Positions 21,386-30,625 of a stretch of DNA of 33,164 nucleotides are shown here, piece after piece; the stretch's first letter is position 1, and every line of letters begins with the position of its first letter. The notes under the pieces are model-generated. The model had not been told where the DNA came from and searched no databases. It saw only the letters and a program-made list of their open reading frames with translations. The stretch lies in NCBI RefSeq assembly GCF_020177375.1, contig NZ_JAIWHV010000035.1, positions 1 to 33,164 on the forward strand, in the 5' to 3' direction. The position numbers and the translations under genes were made by a program. The stretch is from Saliphagus infecundisoli. Lineage in GTDB: Archaea; Halobacteriota; Halobacteria; Halobacteriales; Natrialbaceae.

Positions 21386-22849
21386 TCAAATATAGCCTAA
21401 ATCCTCCAGTCTCTGTTTCGTTCCCTTACTCATCTCTTGGTCTCTCTCCCTCGCTGTAGTCTGTTCAAAAGACTCTAACCATGCATCAAGGCGATTGATC
21501 AGTTCGTCCCTAACACCGGGCTCTTCGCTTGATTTATCCGTCTGCTCATTAGGGTCATCTTCGATATTATAGAGGGAAATATCCCCTTCAGACCCTCTGA
21601 TCAGTTTGTACTCCTCTGTCCTGATCGTTCTCATGGATCGACCAAATTCATCAAGTTCTTCTTCAGGTATGCCCGTCTGATCACTCAAACTCGCTATACT
21701 CGGTTGCGGAGAGAGGTATTCTGCAATGGCTTGGTCACGCGACGCTGTAGACGAATTTGGATGGAAGGAAGTCCCCTGTGCTTGCTCCGGGATCGTGAGT
21801 CCTGCAATATCCAAAATCGTCGGGAACAAATCCAGCGTTTGAATCCGCTTATCTGAATCCCCAACCTGATTGAACCGCCCACCATGAATGATTAGGGGCA
21901 CATGAAGAAGAGTATCGTGTACGGAATATTGGTGATCCATCAGCCCATGGTCGCCGATGTTTTCACCGTGATCTCCAACAATGATGAAAACTGTATCATC
22001 CCATTCTCCATACCGTTCAAATACTGATCGTAATTCCCGTATTTGTTCGTCAAGATACGCTATCTCTGCACGATATAATGCCCGTAATAGTTCGAAATCA
22101 AGGTTGGTCATCTCAAGGACACCTGCGCTGTACTCCCACGGTTTCTGAGGGACTGCCATCGCTTCACGATACGTACTGCCTTCTGGCAAGAACTTCTTCA
22201 CGAGTCTTTTTGGCGGCTGATAGTCTAAGTGGGGTTCAAGATAATTGATGAACATAAAGAAGGGCGCGTCCTGATCTCTATTTTGAATCCACTTTTCAAC
22301 CAGCGAGTTCGTTCGTTTCGCCCCGTAATCACTTTGGCGATAGAAAAACTGACCATAGATCGCATTTATAAAGTTTGCAAATATTTCCCCACTAACAAGC
22401 TCTGAGAGGCCTTCTCTAATTAGCTCTCCTCCGTCTGATGTGAGTTTAATCTTACCAAAGTCCGTTTCAGATTGTATGTACTGCCACACTTTGAACATTT
22501 CGTCAAACCCACTATTCAGACCAAATTCGCCAGTCACCCACGCATTATTGGTAAAACCGACAGTCTGATACCCGTCATCAGAGAGCAAATCAGCAATAGT
22601 CGGGAATTGTCCGTCGTAGAACTTGCTACCTGCGTGTGTTCCATGTTTAGAGGTATAGGTCCCAGTGAACATCGACGTGTGAGATGGGAGGGTCCAAGGA
22701 GCATTTGTGAAGGTGTTACTATACGCTGCTCCCGTAGCGGCTAACTCCTCTAAGCACGAATCCCTGATCGTGTTCCGAACATAGCTCGTATCGCTTTCAC
22801 GTGCTGTATCCATTACGACGAGCACGATATTTGCTCTCCCGTTTCCCAT
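21386..22849 (-). CDS. Sulfatase/alkaline-phosphatase-superfamily enzyme 1
   Basis: The protein has 487 residues. Metal-site Asp14 lies in IVLVVMDTARES; the nucleophile region is APWTLPSHTSMFTG (Thr53 where classical sulfatases have Cys/Ser and His57 where they have Arg); and the second metal site is VGDHGENIGDHG (about 291-302). There is no formylglycine-type C-x-P-x-R, so it may be a Thr-nucleophile phospho- or sulfo-transferase/hydrolase rather than a true sulfatase. No signal peptide is seen, so it probably acts inside the cell. I chose the ATG at 22849 because MGNGRANIVLVV begins the first strand. The end, RLEDLGYI, is shared with the other two. It likely modifies glycan intermediates. 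Confidence 0.85.
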   Translation of the reverse strand: MGNGRANIVLVVMDTARESDTSYVRNTIRDSCLEELAATGAAYSNTFTNAPWTLPSHTSMFTGTYTSKHGTHAGSKFYDGQFPTIADLLSDDGYQTVGFTNNAWVTGEFGLNSGFDEMFKVWQYIQSETDFGKIKLTSDGGELIREGLSELVSGEIFANFINAIYGQFFYRQSDYGAKRTNSLVEKWIQNRDQDAPFFMFINYLEPHLDYQPPKRLVKKFLPEGSTYREAMAVPQKPWEYSAGVLEMTNLDFELLRALYRAEIAYLDEQIRELRSVFERYGEWDDTVFIIVGDHGENIGDHGLMDHQYSVHDTLLHVPLIIHGGRFNQVGDSDKRIQTLDLFPTILDIAGLTIPEQAQGTSFHPNSSTASRDQAIAEYLSPQPSIASLSDQTGIPEEELDEFGRSMRTIRTEEYKLIRGSEGDISLYNIEDDPNEQTDKSSEEPGVRDELINRLDAWLESFEQTTARERDQEMSKGTKQRLEDLGYI

Positions 22850-22936
22850 AGATATAGGATCAATATGTTCGCCAATCAAAAAACTGCGCTGTTTCCGATC
22901 CTGGTTTCTCGAAGGGTATATTTGAATTGATGAGAT

Positions 22937-24121
22937 ATGCTATCTAAAGTGGCTGATCAAAATTCTTCAACCGGCGAGGAATTAAACCCAAGTCTTCGGG
23001 TTCTAGCTCTGAACAAGCGGAGCTGGCACCATTCTTCGGCCGGCGGTTCTGAACTAAACCTGGAGGAAACTACGAAACGTCTTGCACAGCGCGAGCACGA
23101 GGTTCACCTTCTGACCGGCTCTGATGGAGGCCGACCGCGGACGGAACTCGACGACTCTGTATTCATTCATCGAGTCGGATTCGACGAGAAGGTGCCCGCA
23201 CCTTGGGACGTTGTAATCTCGTACCTTACGATCTCATTGTATTTTTACTGGTATTTATACAAATTATCTCCTGACGTCGTCTATACTGTAAATACGCCGC
23301 TACCTTGGCCAGTGGTTACCCGGAAGCCGCGAGTCTCTATCTTTCACCATATCGCGATCAACTCGTTCTTCGAAACACACCCGTTCCCTCAGAACGTCTT
23401 AGGTTACGTCTCTCAGTCGTTCGGTGTGTTTCGTGAGCGACAGAATTTGACAATAAGCGTTAGTCCGAGTACGACCGAGGAACTAGTTAACCGAGGGCAC
23501 AGTCCGGAGACCGTTTACGAGATTCGAAATGGTCTTGACGTGGAACGATATCGTCCCGGAACAGAGTCCTCTACCCCTCGTATAGTGTATATCGGCGGAC
23601 TTGAGCGGTACAAAGGAGTGGACCGCATTCCCGAAATCCATGAGATGGTACAAGAGATTAGTGGCACTTCTATTCGGCTTGACGTCGCTGGTCGGGATGG
23701 TCCGGTAAAGGATACTATCGCCGAATATTGCTCATCGACAAGCGATGCACACTATCACGGGTTCGTGTCTTTGGAAAAAAAGATCGATCTTCTTCAGTCT
23801 GCATGGGTGTTTATTGCTCCCAGCCGAGTGGAAGGATGGGGAATTGCGGTATTAGAAGCGAATGCCTGCGGTACGCCTGCAGTCGGGCGCAACGTAAGCG
23901 GTCTCCGTGACTCAATTCGACACAACGAAACCGGACTATTAGTGGATGGCGCCGATCCAAACGAATTTGCGAAAGCGGTATACCGACTTCTGGAGGACAC
24001 CCGACTGAGGAGAGAAGTTGGTGAGAATGCACGAAATTGGGCAGAGAAACATACTTGGGAAACATCTACCGATCAACTTGAAGAACTCTTACTCTCAACC
24101 GTCCCGGAAACTGATCGATAG
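22937..24121 (+). CDS. GT4 glycosyltransferase 1
   Basis: This 394-residue GT-B protein has an acceptor-side N-terminal domain with the glycine loop SSAGGSELNLEE and the strand-turn REHEVHLLTG. The donor side begins IVYIGGLERYKGVDRIPEIH, then HYHGFVSLEKKIDLL, APSRVEGWGIAVLEANACGT (the E-x7-E motif) and TGLLVDG. Family members transfer a sugar from an NDP-sugar to a lipid- or glycan-linked acceptor at the inner face of the membrane. It reads divergently from sulfatase 1, and its 3' end overlaps the next, oppositely oriented GT4 gene by 49 bases. Confidence 0.92.
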   Translation: MLSKVADQNSSTGEELNPSLRVLALNKRSWHHSSAGGSELNLEETTKRLAQREHEVHLLTGSDGGRPRTELDDSVFIHRVGFDEKVPAPWDVVISYLTISLYFYWYLYKLSPDVVYTVNTPLPWPVVTRKPRVSIFHHIAINSFFETHPFPQNVLGYVSQSFGVFRERQNLTISVSPSTTEELVNRGHSPETVYEIRNGLDVERYRPGTESSTPRIVYIGGLERYKGVDRIPEIHEMVQEISGTSIRLDVAGRDGPVKDTIAEYCSSTSDAHYHGFVSLEKKIDLLQSAWVFIAPSRVEGWGIAVLEANACGTPAVGRNVSGLRDSIRHNETGLLVDGADPNEFAKAVYRLLEDTRLRREVGENARNWAEKHTWETSTDQLEELLLSTVPETDR

Positions 24122-25251
24122 CACTCTTCCAATCGATCGATTCGAGACTCTATCGCGAAATGCTGTTCTGCACTCTCACGCGCTTTCTGGCTCATTATTG
24201 CGACTTTCTTCGGGTTATTAGCACACTCTACAATCCCTTCAACTAACTCATCGGCATCGCCTGGCTCTACGAGTACACAGTTTTCACCGTCAGTCATTCC
24301 AGGAGCCTTCTCAGAGAGCTTAGAGGCGATAACTGGCGTTCCGGATGCACATGCTTCCATTATCGTCAGCGTCGGGAACGCCTCTCCACTCTTTGAGGTG
24401 AAGAGGAACCCATCTGCAGCTGCATAGTACCTCTTTAGTTTACTATCAGTCACCTTGCCGTAAAATTCTAGACAGTCCAACGTGTTAGCGGCCATCTCAA
24501 CCACAGACCGCATCGGTCCATCCCCTGCAATGACGACGTGTACCTCCTGTCCACGCCGATCTAAGATGCGTAATGCGTCAAGTAACACACTGAGCCCCTT
24601 CTTTTCAGAAAGTCGAGATAGAGAGAATAGAACTGGAGTGTCCGGGTCGCAGTCAAATACGTCCTGTTTGGTACCATTGTCTGGATGGTACTCGTCAGTA
24701 TTGATTCCGTTTACTAGTATCTCGGGGTTTAGACTGTGATCTATTCGGGAGACGTACTGCCGGACATTACGGCTGACACAGAACACATGGTCCGCCTGCC
24801 GAAGGTTCCAGAGTCCAACGGTTCGGTCATTGGCTTTCTCTATCAACTCGAACGGTACTGGATATTCGACGAACGGTGTATGCTGGTGGAGGACCACTGG
24901 GCACTCTATGGGTGTATATCGTAGAATGGCTGTAGTCGTCAGATAGTTCATCCCATGAACATGTACGATATCGATTTTCGAATTCGTGAAGATTTCTACG
25001 ATGCGCTTTCGTGCGTTAACTGGATTCGGTATAGGGTACGGGGCGCCAAGTTTCTCGGCAGGGTTCCACGCCTTGTAACGATGGACTCTGTACCCATCAC
25101 GCATAATATCCATCGATTCGGCGTCGATATCACTACAAACTACTATGACCTCGTGTCCTCGATTTGCCAGTCGTTTAGCGTGTGACTCGACGACCGATTC
25201 GATCCCACCAATGTGGGGTGAAAAATAATGGGATGCGAGAATTATTTTCAT
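24073..25251 (-). CDS. GT4 glycosyltransferase 2
   Basis: This 392-residue GT-B enzyme starts MKIILASHYFSPHIGGIES (acceptor-side loop) and has DIVHVHGMNYL. Its donor domain has LFSLSRLSEKKGLSVLLDAL, VVIAGDGPM, EFYGKVTDSKLKRYY and SKSGEAFPTLTIMEACASGT. The two Glu of the usual E-x7-E motif are one residue further apart here (EAFPTLTIME), a small oddity I checked by reading the minus strand. Its 3' end overlaps that of GT4-1 convergently. An NDP-sugar donor is expected; specificity is unknown. Confidence 0.92.
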   Translation of the reverse strand: MKIILASHYFSPHIGGIESVVESHAKRLANRGHEVIVVCSDIDAESMDIMRDGYRVHRYKAWNPAEKLGAPYPIPNPVNARKRIVEIFTNSKIDIVHVHGMNYLTTTAILRYTPIECPVVLHQHTPFVEYPVPFELIEKANDRTVGLWNLRQADHVFCVSRNVRQYVSRIDHSLNPEILVNGINTDEYHPDNGTKQDVFDCDPDTPVLFSLSRLSEKKGLSVLLDALRILDRRGQEVHVVIAGDGPMRSVVEMAANTLDCLEFYGKVTDSKLKRYYAAADGFLFTSKSGEAFPTLTIMEACASGTPVIASKLSEKAPGMTDGENCVLVEPGDADELVEGIVECANNPKKVAIMSQKARESAEQHFAIESRIDRLEECYRSVSGTVESKSSSS

Positions 25252-25370
25252 TTTTATTGTATGGATAAACTACTGCTGACACGAAACATATCTGACTGAC
25301 GTGACTCATCCGTAATATTGTTTTTCTTTTCGGAACGCTTAGCACGCCCCGGCAAGATATTCAACTCAAT
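25252..25370. promoter_or_regulatory. Divergent promoter region between two GT4 genes
   Basis: This 119-base AT-rich stretch separates two head-to-head genes. TATA-like elements are visible on both strands (TTTATCC at about 25263-25269 on the minus, taatatt at about 25313-25319 on the plus), but none is spaced clearly enough to fix a start. Confidence 0.4.
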
Positions 25371-26576
25371 ATGGCCAAGATCTGTCTGGTTAACGGTGTT
25401 TATCCACCCGATGATTTTGGGGGCGCGGAAAACTATGTCCAGAGGACAGCACACGCGCTGAAAAAACGCGGCCACGACGTGTCTATTTTGACCACGACTA
25501 GAAATGCCTCTCAGGAGACGCTTAGTGTAAAAAAGGAATTCCGAAACGGAATTCCGGTTTTTCGCTTCTATCCGCTTAATTTCTCACATAGGAGCGACGG
25601 AACAGGTGGCAACCTAGCTACCCAGGCGCTCTGGCATCAATTTGATACCATCAACCCACACGCAAAGCGGGTGGTGAGCGATTTTCTATCCACGTACCAG
25701 CCAGATATCGTCCACTCCAACAACTTTATGGGTATTACTGCGTCGGCGGGAAAAGCAATATCTGACGCTGACGTCCGGTACGTTCATACACTCCACGACT
25801 ACAGTCTCATCTGCCCAAAAAGCAATCTGCTTAGAGAGATGACCGCCCCAGATAATGACGTCGCAGTCTGTGATTCTCCGCCGATACCGTGTCGTATGTA
25901 CGCTGGTGCAAAACGACGGATGATCGGCGAGCCAGATATCATAGTCGGCCCGAGTCAGCACGTAATTGACATACACGAGAAACACGGTTTTTTCAAAAAC
26001 ACCAAGACAACACGTATACAACACGGTATTGAGGATTTCGCAAGTTCACTCCCCAAGGGGTCTTGTCAATCGGTTCTATACGTGGGTAAGCACCTTCGTG
26101 CCAAAGGCCTTGAGACACTGTTCGAAGCTGCTAGGCTTTTGCCTAATGTGAGATTTCATCTGTGTGGGACCGGACCATACGACGATCGATCCAGAGCGGT
26201 CGCAGAAAACCGAGCTAACGTTGAATACCACGGGTTCGTGTCCGATGAACGCCTTCGTGAATTACGCCATAAGGTTTCTGCTGCTGTTGTACCTTCAGTA
26301 TGGATGGAAAATTCTCCGCTGACGATCTATGAAAGTTTCGCTAACGCTCTCCCAGTTATTGGCGCTGACATCGGTGGCATCCCTGAACTAGTGAACCGCA
26401 GTCGGGGGCGATTATTCACCCCGAAAGATGCTGAAGAACTCGCTAATCGAATTATCGAACTAACGCAGGAAGCTAACTTACGTGATTTACGCTCTAATGC
26501 ATATCAATGGGCGAAAAATCGGACGTTCGATCATCACGTCAGTGAATTGGTCCAGGCGTACACTGCATCTATTTGA
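25371..26576 (+). CDS. GT4 glycosyltransferase 3
   Basis: This 401-residue GT-B enzyme has the N-terminal loop NGVYPPDDFGGAENYVQR, VHSNNFMGITAS and YVHTLHDYSLICP (a common GT4 motif). Its donor domain has SVLYVGKHLRAKGLETLFEA, FHLCGTGPYD, EYHGFVSDERLREL and ENSPLTIYESFANALP with correct E-x7-E spacing. It probably adds one sugar of the island glycan. It is convergent with sulfatase 2 (8-base 3' overlap). A 9-base perfect inverted repeat (25535-25555) lies inside the coding region and is probably chance. Confidence 0.92.
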   Translation: MAKICLVNGVYPPDDFGGAENYVQRTAHALKKRGHDVSILTTTRNASQETLSVKKEFRNGIPVFRFYPLNFSHRSDGTGGNLATQALWHQFDTINPHAKRVVSDFLSTYQPDIVHSNNFMGITASAGKAISDADVRYVHTLHDYSLICPKSNLLREMTAPDNDVAVCDSPPIPCRMYAGAKRRMIGEPDIIVGPSQHVIDIHEKHGFFKNTKTTRIQHGIEDFASSLPKGSCQSVLYVGKHLRAKGLETLFEAARLLPNVRFHLCGTGPYDDRSRAVAENRANVEYHGFVSDERLRELRHKVSAAVVPSVWMENSPLTIYESFANALPVIGADIGGIPELVNRSRGRLFTPKDAEELANRIIELTQEANLRDLRSNAYQWAKNRTFDHHVSELVQAYTASI

Positions 26577-27753
26577 GGTATCCAAGCTCTTCTAGACGGT
26601 CTTTTGCGGTTTCGCCCAGCGAAACATGGCTACTTTGTGTAGTGGTGGAATTTATCCATTTTCCGAGAGTTTCATCGAATTCCTCCGCTTTGCCAGGCGG
26701 ATCTCCAAACTGTTCGCGACCAGAGATGTAAGATTTTAACCCTCGAACTGCCCGCTTCCGTGCCAAACGCTTCGATGGCGCAAAGAATAGGTCGCCGATG
26801 AACCCGGGTGATCGCTCTCGGAACGATGCACGTGGATACACGTATCCGCCATTAGCATCCCAGACACTCTCGTACCTTGTTTTTCCTGTAATCGGAACGT
26901 ACGGTATATCGTGTTGTTTTTCGTAGAATGAAAAGCTAACATCGGCTGATGTAGTCGGTGTGTCATCGATCGGCCCTTGATTGACTTCCACATCAAGTAA
27001 ATCAATGATTAGAGGTAGTAATTCTACATGACTAATATGGTTGTCAACACTTTTCTCTGGAAGGTTTGGATGCATGAATACGGTAGGTACATACACTAGT
27101 TCCGGTCGGATGGGACCATTATGACCAAACATCCCTCCCTCTCCGAGGAGTTCACCGTGATCTGAGGTATAGATCACAAACGTATCGTCTAGCAATCCCT
27201 CTGATTCAAGTTCTTCAATCCGTTGACTGAACGTCTTTGCGTCACTTTCAATGCCGACATAGTACTCGTTTTTGATTTCTTCAACAGTACGTTCTTTTCG
27301 CGCATCGAAATATTCGGTCACCGTCCCTTCAAAGTTCCCATAGGGGGCGTGTCCTCCCTGTCCGCGTTCCATCACGACAAACGGTGGTGAGATAGACTTG
27401 AATGGGTCATTCGTATCTCTTGCAGGTTGGTCAAGCACTGAATAGATAGGATCTTCAGAGCCTGAAACACCGATTGAATTGACAAAACGGGTTTGATGAT
27501 CCTGAAGATCAAACAGCGTTGGGATGGAATCGGGAACGCGACAATCAAAATCGGTAACACCGTGTGTTATCATATATTTTGCGGTGACAATTGTAGCAAA
27601 CGATGTTGGGGAGTGGATCGAACCGGCAACTGTTTTTGCGACGACCCCTCTCTTTGAGATACTATCGGGAAGCCCATCCCACCTTACAGCATCTGCAACA
27701 TATATAAAGACATTATCAACGTCTAAATCTGAAACCAGCTTTTTTAGGTTCAT
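26569..27753 (-). CDS. Sulfatase/alkaline-phosphatase-superfamily protein 2
   Basis: The protein has 394 residues. Metal-site Asp21 lies in VFIYVADAVRWD, and the second site is TSDHGELLGEGG with Asp198/His199. The nucleophile segment is SIHSPTSFATIVTAK: the position of the catalytic Cys/Ser/Thr (two before Pro49) is His47, and the usual closing Gly is Ala. The neighbouring Ser48, Thr50 or Ser51 may serve instead, or the protein may be catalytically changed. It has no signal peptide. It ends RLEELGYLK, like its two relatives. It probably acts on the same glycan pathway. Confidence 0.8.
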   Translation of the reverse strand: MNLKKLVSDLDVDNVFIYVADAVRWDGLPDSISKRGVVAKTVAGSIHSPTSFATIVTAKYMITHGVTDFDCRVPDSIPTLFDLQDHQTRFVNSIGVSGSEDPIYSVLDQPARDTNDPFKSISPPFVVMERGQGGHAPYGNFEGTVTEYFDARKERTVEEIKNEYYVGIESDAKTFSQRIEELESEGLLDDTFVIYTSDHGELLGEGGMFGHNGPIRPELVYVPTVFMHPNLPEKSVDNHISHVELLPLIIDLLDVEVNQGPIDDTPTTSADVSFSFYEKQHDIPYVPITGKTRYESVWDANGGYVYPRASFRERSPGFIGDLFFAPSKRLARKRAVRGLKSYISGREQFGDPPGKAEEFDETLGKWINSTTTQSSHVSLGETAKDRLEELGYLK

Positions 27754-27814
27754 ATTTCTGTAATAACTAGTTATTATATGTGTGTTTTAATGTTTTGTTC
27801 ATACGATATTGTTA

Positions 27815-29146
27815 TCACACATATCCAAGATCGTCAAGCCGGTCCACTACTTCCTCACTCATTTCATGGTCGTTTTCAGTAATTTTTCTTTCCGATATGG
27901 ATTTTTTGATTTCTGCTAAAACGTCCTTTGGGCTCTGTACTGGTTTGCCTTCGCCAGAATAACCGTCTATCGTTTCATGACCGTAGTATCTTGGTGGAAC
28001 CCCAATGCCGGATAGTCGTAAATCATATGTATCGATCAATTTTTGAGAGATATTTTCTTTTTCAAGTCGTTGGACTGCTACTGGGATAAGCCCATGGTAT
28101 TCTGTAAGCACCGGTTTTCCCTCTCCCAGTTCTAATAGATTTCTACCCCGTGACTGACCATTAATGTCGGCCATAGCCAATACTGTTTGGTAAATGTCAA
28201 GATGGCTTACCATTGCATCTGTCCGGCCGGTCAGGTCTTTACCTGAGATGACGAGCGGAACGTGCGTAATTTCGGGAAAGAGTCCATAAGTATGGTTCCA
28301 GACATCCGATTCCCCTAGCATCTCTCCATGGTCAGCTACCGTGATGACGTAGTCGAAGGATGAAGACAATTCCTTAAATATCTCTCTGTACACTGTAGAT
28401 AGATATTTACAGGTATCGTAGTACGCTTGTACCGTCCCATCGCGTGGACTATCGATGCCGAGCGAGTCTTTTATCGTGACCGTGATTTTGTCGTCAGGAT
28501 TCGGACCGTCAAAGCCAATTGGTGTGTAGTAGGGCGTGTGAGCTTCCATCAAATTCAAATATAGAAACTCGTCTGTTCCAAAACTTCTCTGTGAGACCAG
28601 ATCCTCTATTACCGATGCACCACTATCCGGGACGTTGTTTATTGCCTCAGTACCACCTCGTGCATAAGCGATCCCGTTCCAAAGTGACTGCCATGTATCA
28701 TACTCCGAATGGTAACACTTCGACAGCGCGCTCCAATACTTTCCAACACGTGTAGTCAACTTATTGTCAGAGTAACTGAATTTACTCCAATCAACAATGT
28801 CTTCATCACCGGTCATCAATTTGCTTGCTCCAATAAATTCGTTGAATCCACGATCCCATTGGCGATTAGGAGAGATGTTCGGATTCGCAGTCCAACACCG
28901 CGTACGGTATCCTCCCTTCTGGAGTTGCTCCGGTAGTACATTCCCATCAACATCTAACGATGGAGACTTAGCGTGTACCCCAATCTCTGACGGATATTCT
29001 CCAGTAAACATCGACCCGTTGGCCGGAGATGTCCAGTTCGCAGTCGAGAACGCATTTTCGAATTTACGCCCTGGAAGCCAGTCAAAGTGCATATCGAAAG
29101 CGTCTTTTCGGAGGGTATCGAGGACAACTAAGGCTATATTTGACAT
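27815..29146 (-). CDS. Sulfatase/alkaline-phosphatase-superfamily enzyme 3
   Basis: The protein has 443 residues. It starts MSNIALVVLDTLRKDAF with metal-site Asp10. The nucleophile region is ANWTSPANGSMFTG with Thr39 at the Cys/Ser position, the same Trp-Thr as in enzyme 1. The second metal site is ADHGEMLGES (Asp272/His273). The ATG at 29146 was chosen because the first strand begins there; an open frame extends up to 29212 but is not protein-like. The end, RLDDLGYV, matches the other two. It lies upstream of and in the same direction as protein 2 with a 61-base gap, so the two may be cotranscribed. Confidence 0.85.
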   Translation of the reverse strand: MSNIALVVLDTLRKDAFDMHFDWLPGRKFENAFSTANWTSPANGSMFTGEYPSEIGVHAKSPSLDVDGNVLPEQLQKGGYRTRCWTANPNISPNRQWDRGFNEFIGASKLMTGDEDIVDWSKFSYSDNKLTTRVGKYWSALSKCYHSEYDTWQSLWNGIAYARGGTEAINNVPDSGASVIEDLVSQRSFGTDEFLYLNLMEAHTPYYTPIGFDGPNPDDKITVTIKDSLGIDSPRDGTVQAYYDTCKYLSTVYREIFKELSSSFDYVITVADHGEMLGESDVWNHTYGLFPEITHVPLVISGKDLTGRTDAMVSHLDIYQTVLAMADINGQSRGRNLLELGEGKPVLTEYHGLIPVAVQRLEKENISQKLIDTYDLRLSGIGVPPRYYGHETIDGYSGEGKPVQSPKDVLAEIKKSISERKITENDHEMSEEVVDRLDDLGYV

Positions 29147-29311
29147 AGATGGCTTTGTTTCCCGAATACGATAGATACGGTGTTTGTTCGAAACATTTAG
29201 CCAAACAATCATGGGGCCGTAATATCAATATTTTGGTTCTATGATTAGATACTTGGGCTCTGTAGTTTCGGTACACGGCGGCGGATTTCATGGATATCGG
29301 ACGCTGGGGGG

Positions 29312-29569
29312 AAGGTTGTAGACGGTGGATTTGCGCAGCATTTCACGGAACTCGAGCCACCAGCTTCGCGCACGCACGTCAGCGCCGAGCGTGCGCTTGA
29401 TCGACGAGAAGACGGTTTCTGACATGGAGCGCTGATGGTACCGATCACTGTCCATGCGGGCGTTATGGGCGTGATCGAGCGGATTCATGATACGGTGTTT
29501 GATGAGGGGTCGGACGCCGTTTTCACGGAGTTCGTCGCGGAACGCTCTCGCGTCGTACCGAACAGCAAG
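29312..29569 (-). mobile_element. IS5-like transposase C-terminal fragment
   Basis: The frame reads YDARAFRDELRENGVRPLIK, MNPLDHAHNARMDSDRY, then HQRSMSETVFSSIKRTLG and WWLEFREMLRK...VYNL. This is the DDE C-terminal signature of IS5/IS4-superfamily transposases common in haloarchaea. Everything N-terminal is missing, and the fragment abuts the ISH3 remnant. It is dead. Confidence 0.75.
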
Positions 29570-30506
29570 AGCCGAAGCCCAGCGTCCCGAGAACTGGTCA
29601 GAGCAAGGCTCTGCTTGGCTAACCGGTAGCTTGATTCGTTGCCGAAACGCTTGCTGTAGTGTTCTCGGGCTTCTCGTGGGGTGTCGATGAACGGCGCGTC
29701 AGCGGCGTAGCCGTGACGCGCCACCCCGTGTTCGTCGTAGCGACCTCGCTGGTAGACGCAGTCGATGAACACAGGGAACGTCACCCGCCCGGCGAGTTCG
29801 TGCTCGATCACCCGGCTCCAGCCGCTGCTGAGTTCGTCTTGAATCGTCTCACCCCATTTGACGATCGGTATGATGAAGGCGTAGTTGTGTGCGTACAGCA
29901 ATTCGAGGCAGCCGCTGTTGTAGAAGCCGCGGTCGAGGTAAACGGCCTTGACGCGTACAGGTCAAGGCTGTCGAGCAGCGTCAGAAACTCCGCGAGGACT
30001 TCGCTTGTGGTCTCGCCAGCGACCAGCTGGCGGACCGCCAGCGTATACCGCTTGTTGCGTACCCGCGCGTAGAGCGTGACATAGGCGTGAAACGCCGTGG
30101 TTCCTCGTTTGGCCTGCGAGAAGTACAGCGCCTCCGTCTCGTCCTCGTCACCGTAGTAGCGATTGAGGTGGAGGTCGTCGCCGACCTCCACCGGTCGATC
30201 GGGAAGCGTCTCGAGGGCATCCCGTTGAAGGAGCGTGTTCCCGACCGCCTCAACAGCGTCCAGGTCGAACTGATCGGTGAGATGGTCACGGACGGTGTTG
30301 GCGTGGGGCGACTCGTCGGTCGTCTCGCAGATGTGATTGATCGAGGTCCCGTCGGCGCTGGCGCCGGCGAGGATCTCGTACAACTCATCAGCGGAGACCT
30401 CTACGTTCTCACCGAGGTCAATCGGGAGCTCGTCTCCAAGGCTGTTGGCGACAAAATTAAGCAGGTGCTCTTCCTCTAACTCGCTGTCTGCTTGGTCGTG
30501 CTGCAC
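29560..30506 (-). mobile_element. ISH3-family transposase remnant, frameshifted and truncated
   Basis: From 30506 leftward the protein reads EEEHLLNFVANSLGDEL, DLHLNRYYGDEDETEALYFS, KRGTTAFHAYVTLYARVRNK. A frameshift at about 29950-29957 (after LLDSLDL) moves the sequence to another frame, where VKAVYLDRGFYNSGC, DELSSGWSRVIEHEL and DEHGVARHGYAADAPF continue. The order and motifs match my memory of ISH3-family transposases. The C-terminal part is replaced at about 29560 by the IS5-like fragment. It is GC-rich against AT-rich neighbours, as expected for an insertion. Confidence 0.85.
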
Positions 30507-30600
30507 ACACTCCCCAAGCAGACGCTTACTCTAACCCGATGTGATCGACTGAACTTTAGATAGCGTAGTGGGACGTTGGGTCTCAGACCAGAGTTGTTAA

Positions 30601-30615
30601 ATGCCAAACTGGCAT
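30601..30615. promoter_or_regulatory. Inverted repeat just before the membrane-protein gene
   Basis: ATGCCA-aac-TGGCAT is a perfect 6-base-arm palindrome ending 10 bases before the ATG at 30626. It lies between the ISH3 remnant and the gene and could be an operator at the transcription start or an IS end. Confidence 0.4.
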
Positions 30616-30625
30616 CCATCGAACT

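Noticed and set aside
25535-25555. 9-base perfect inverted repeat (GGAATTCCG-aaa-CGGAATTCC)
   Set aside because: Lies well inside the GT4-3 coding sequence and encodes ordinary residues; no sign of a regulatory role.
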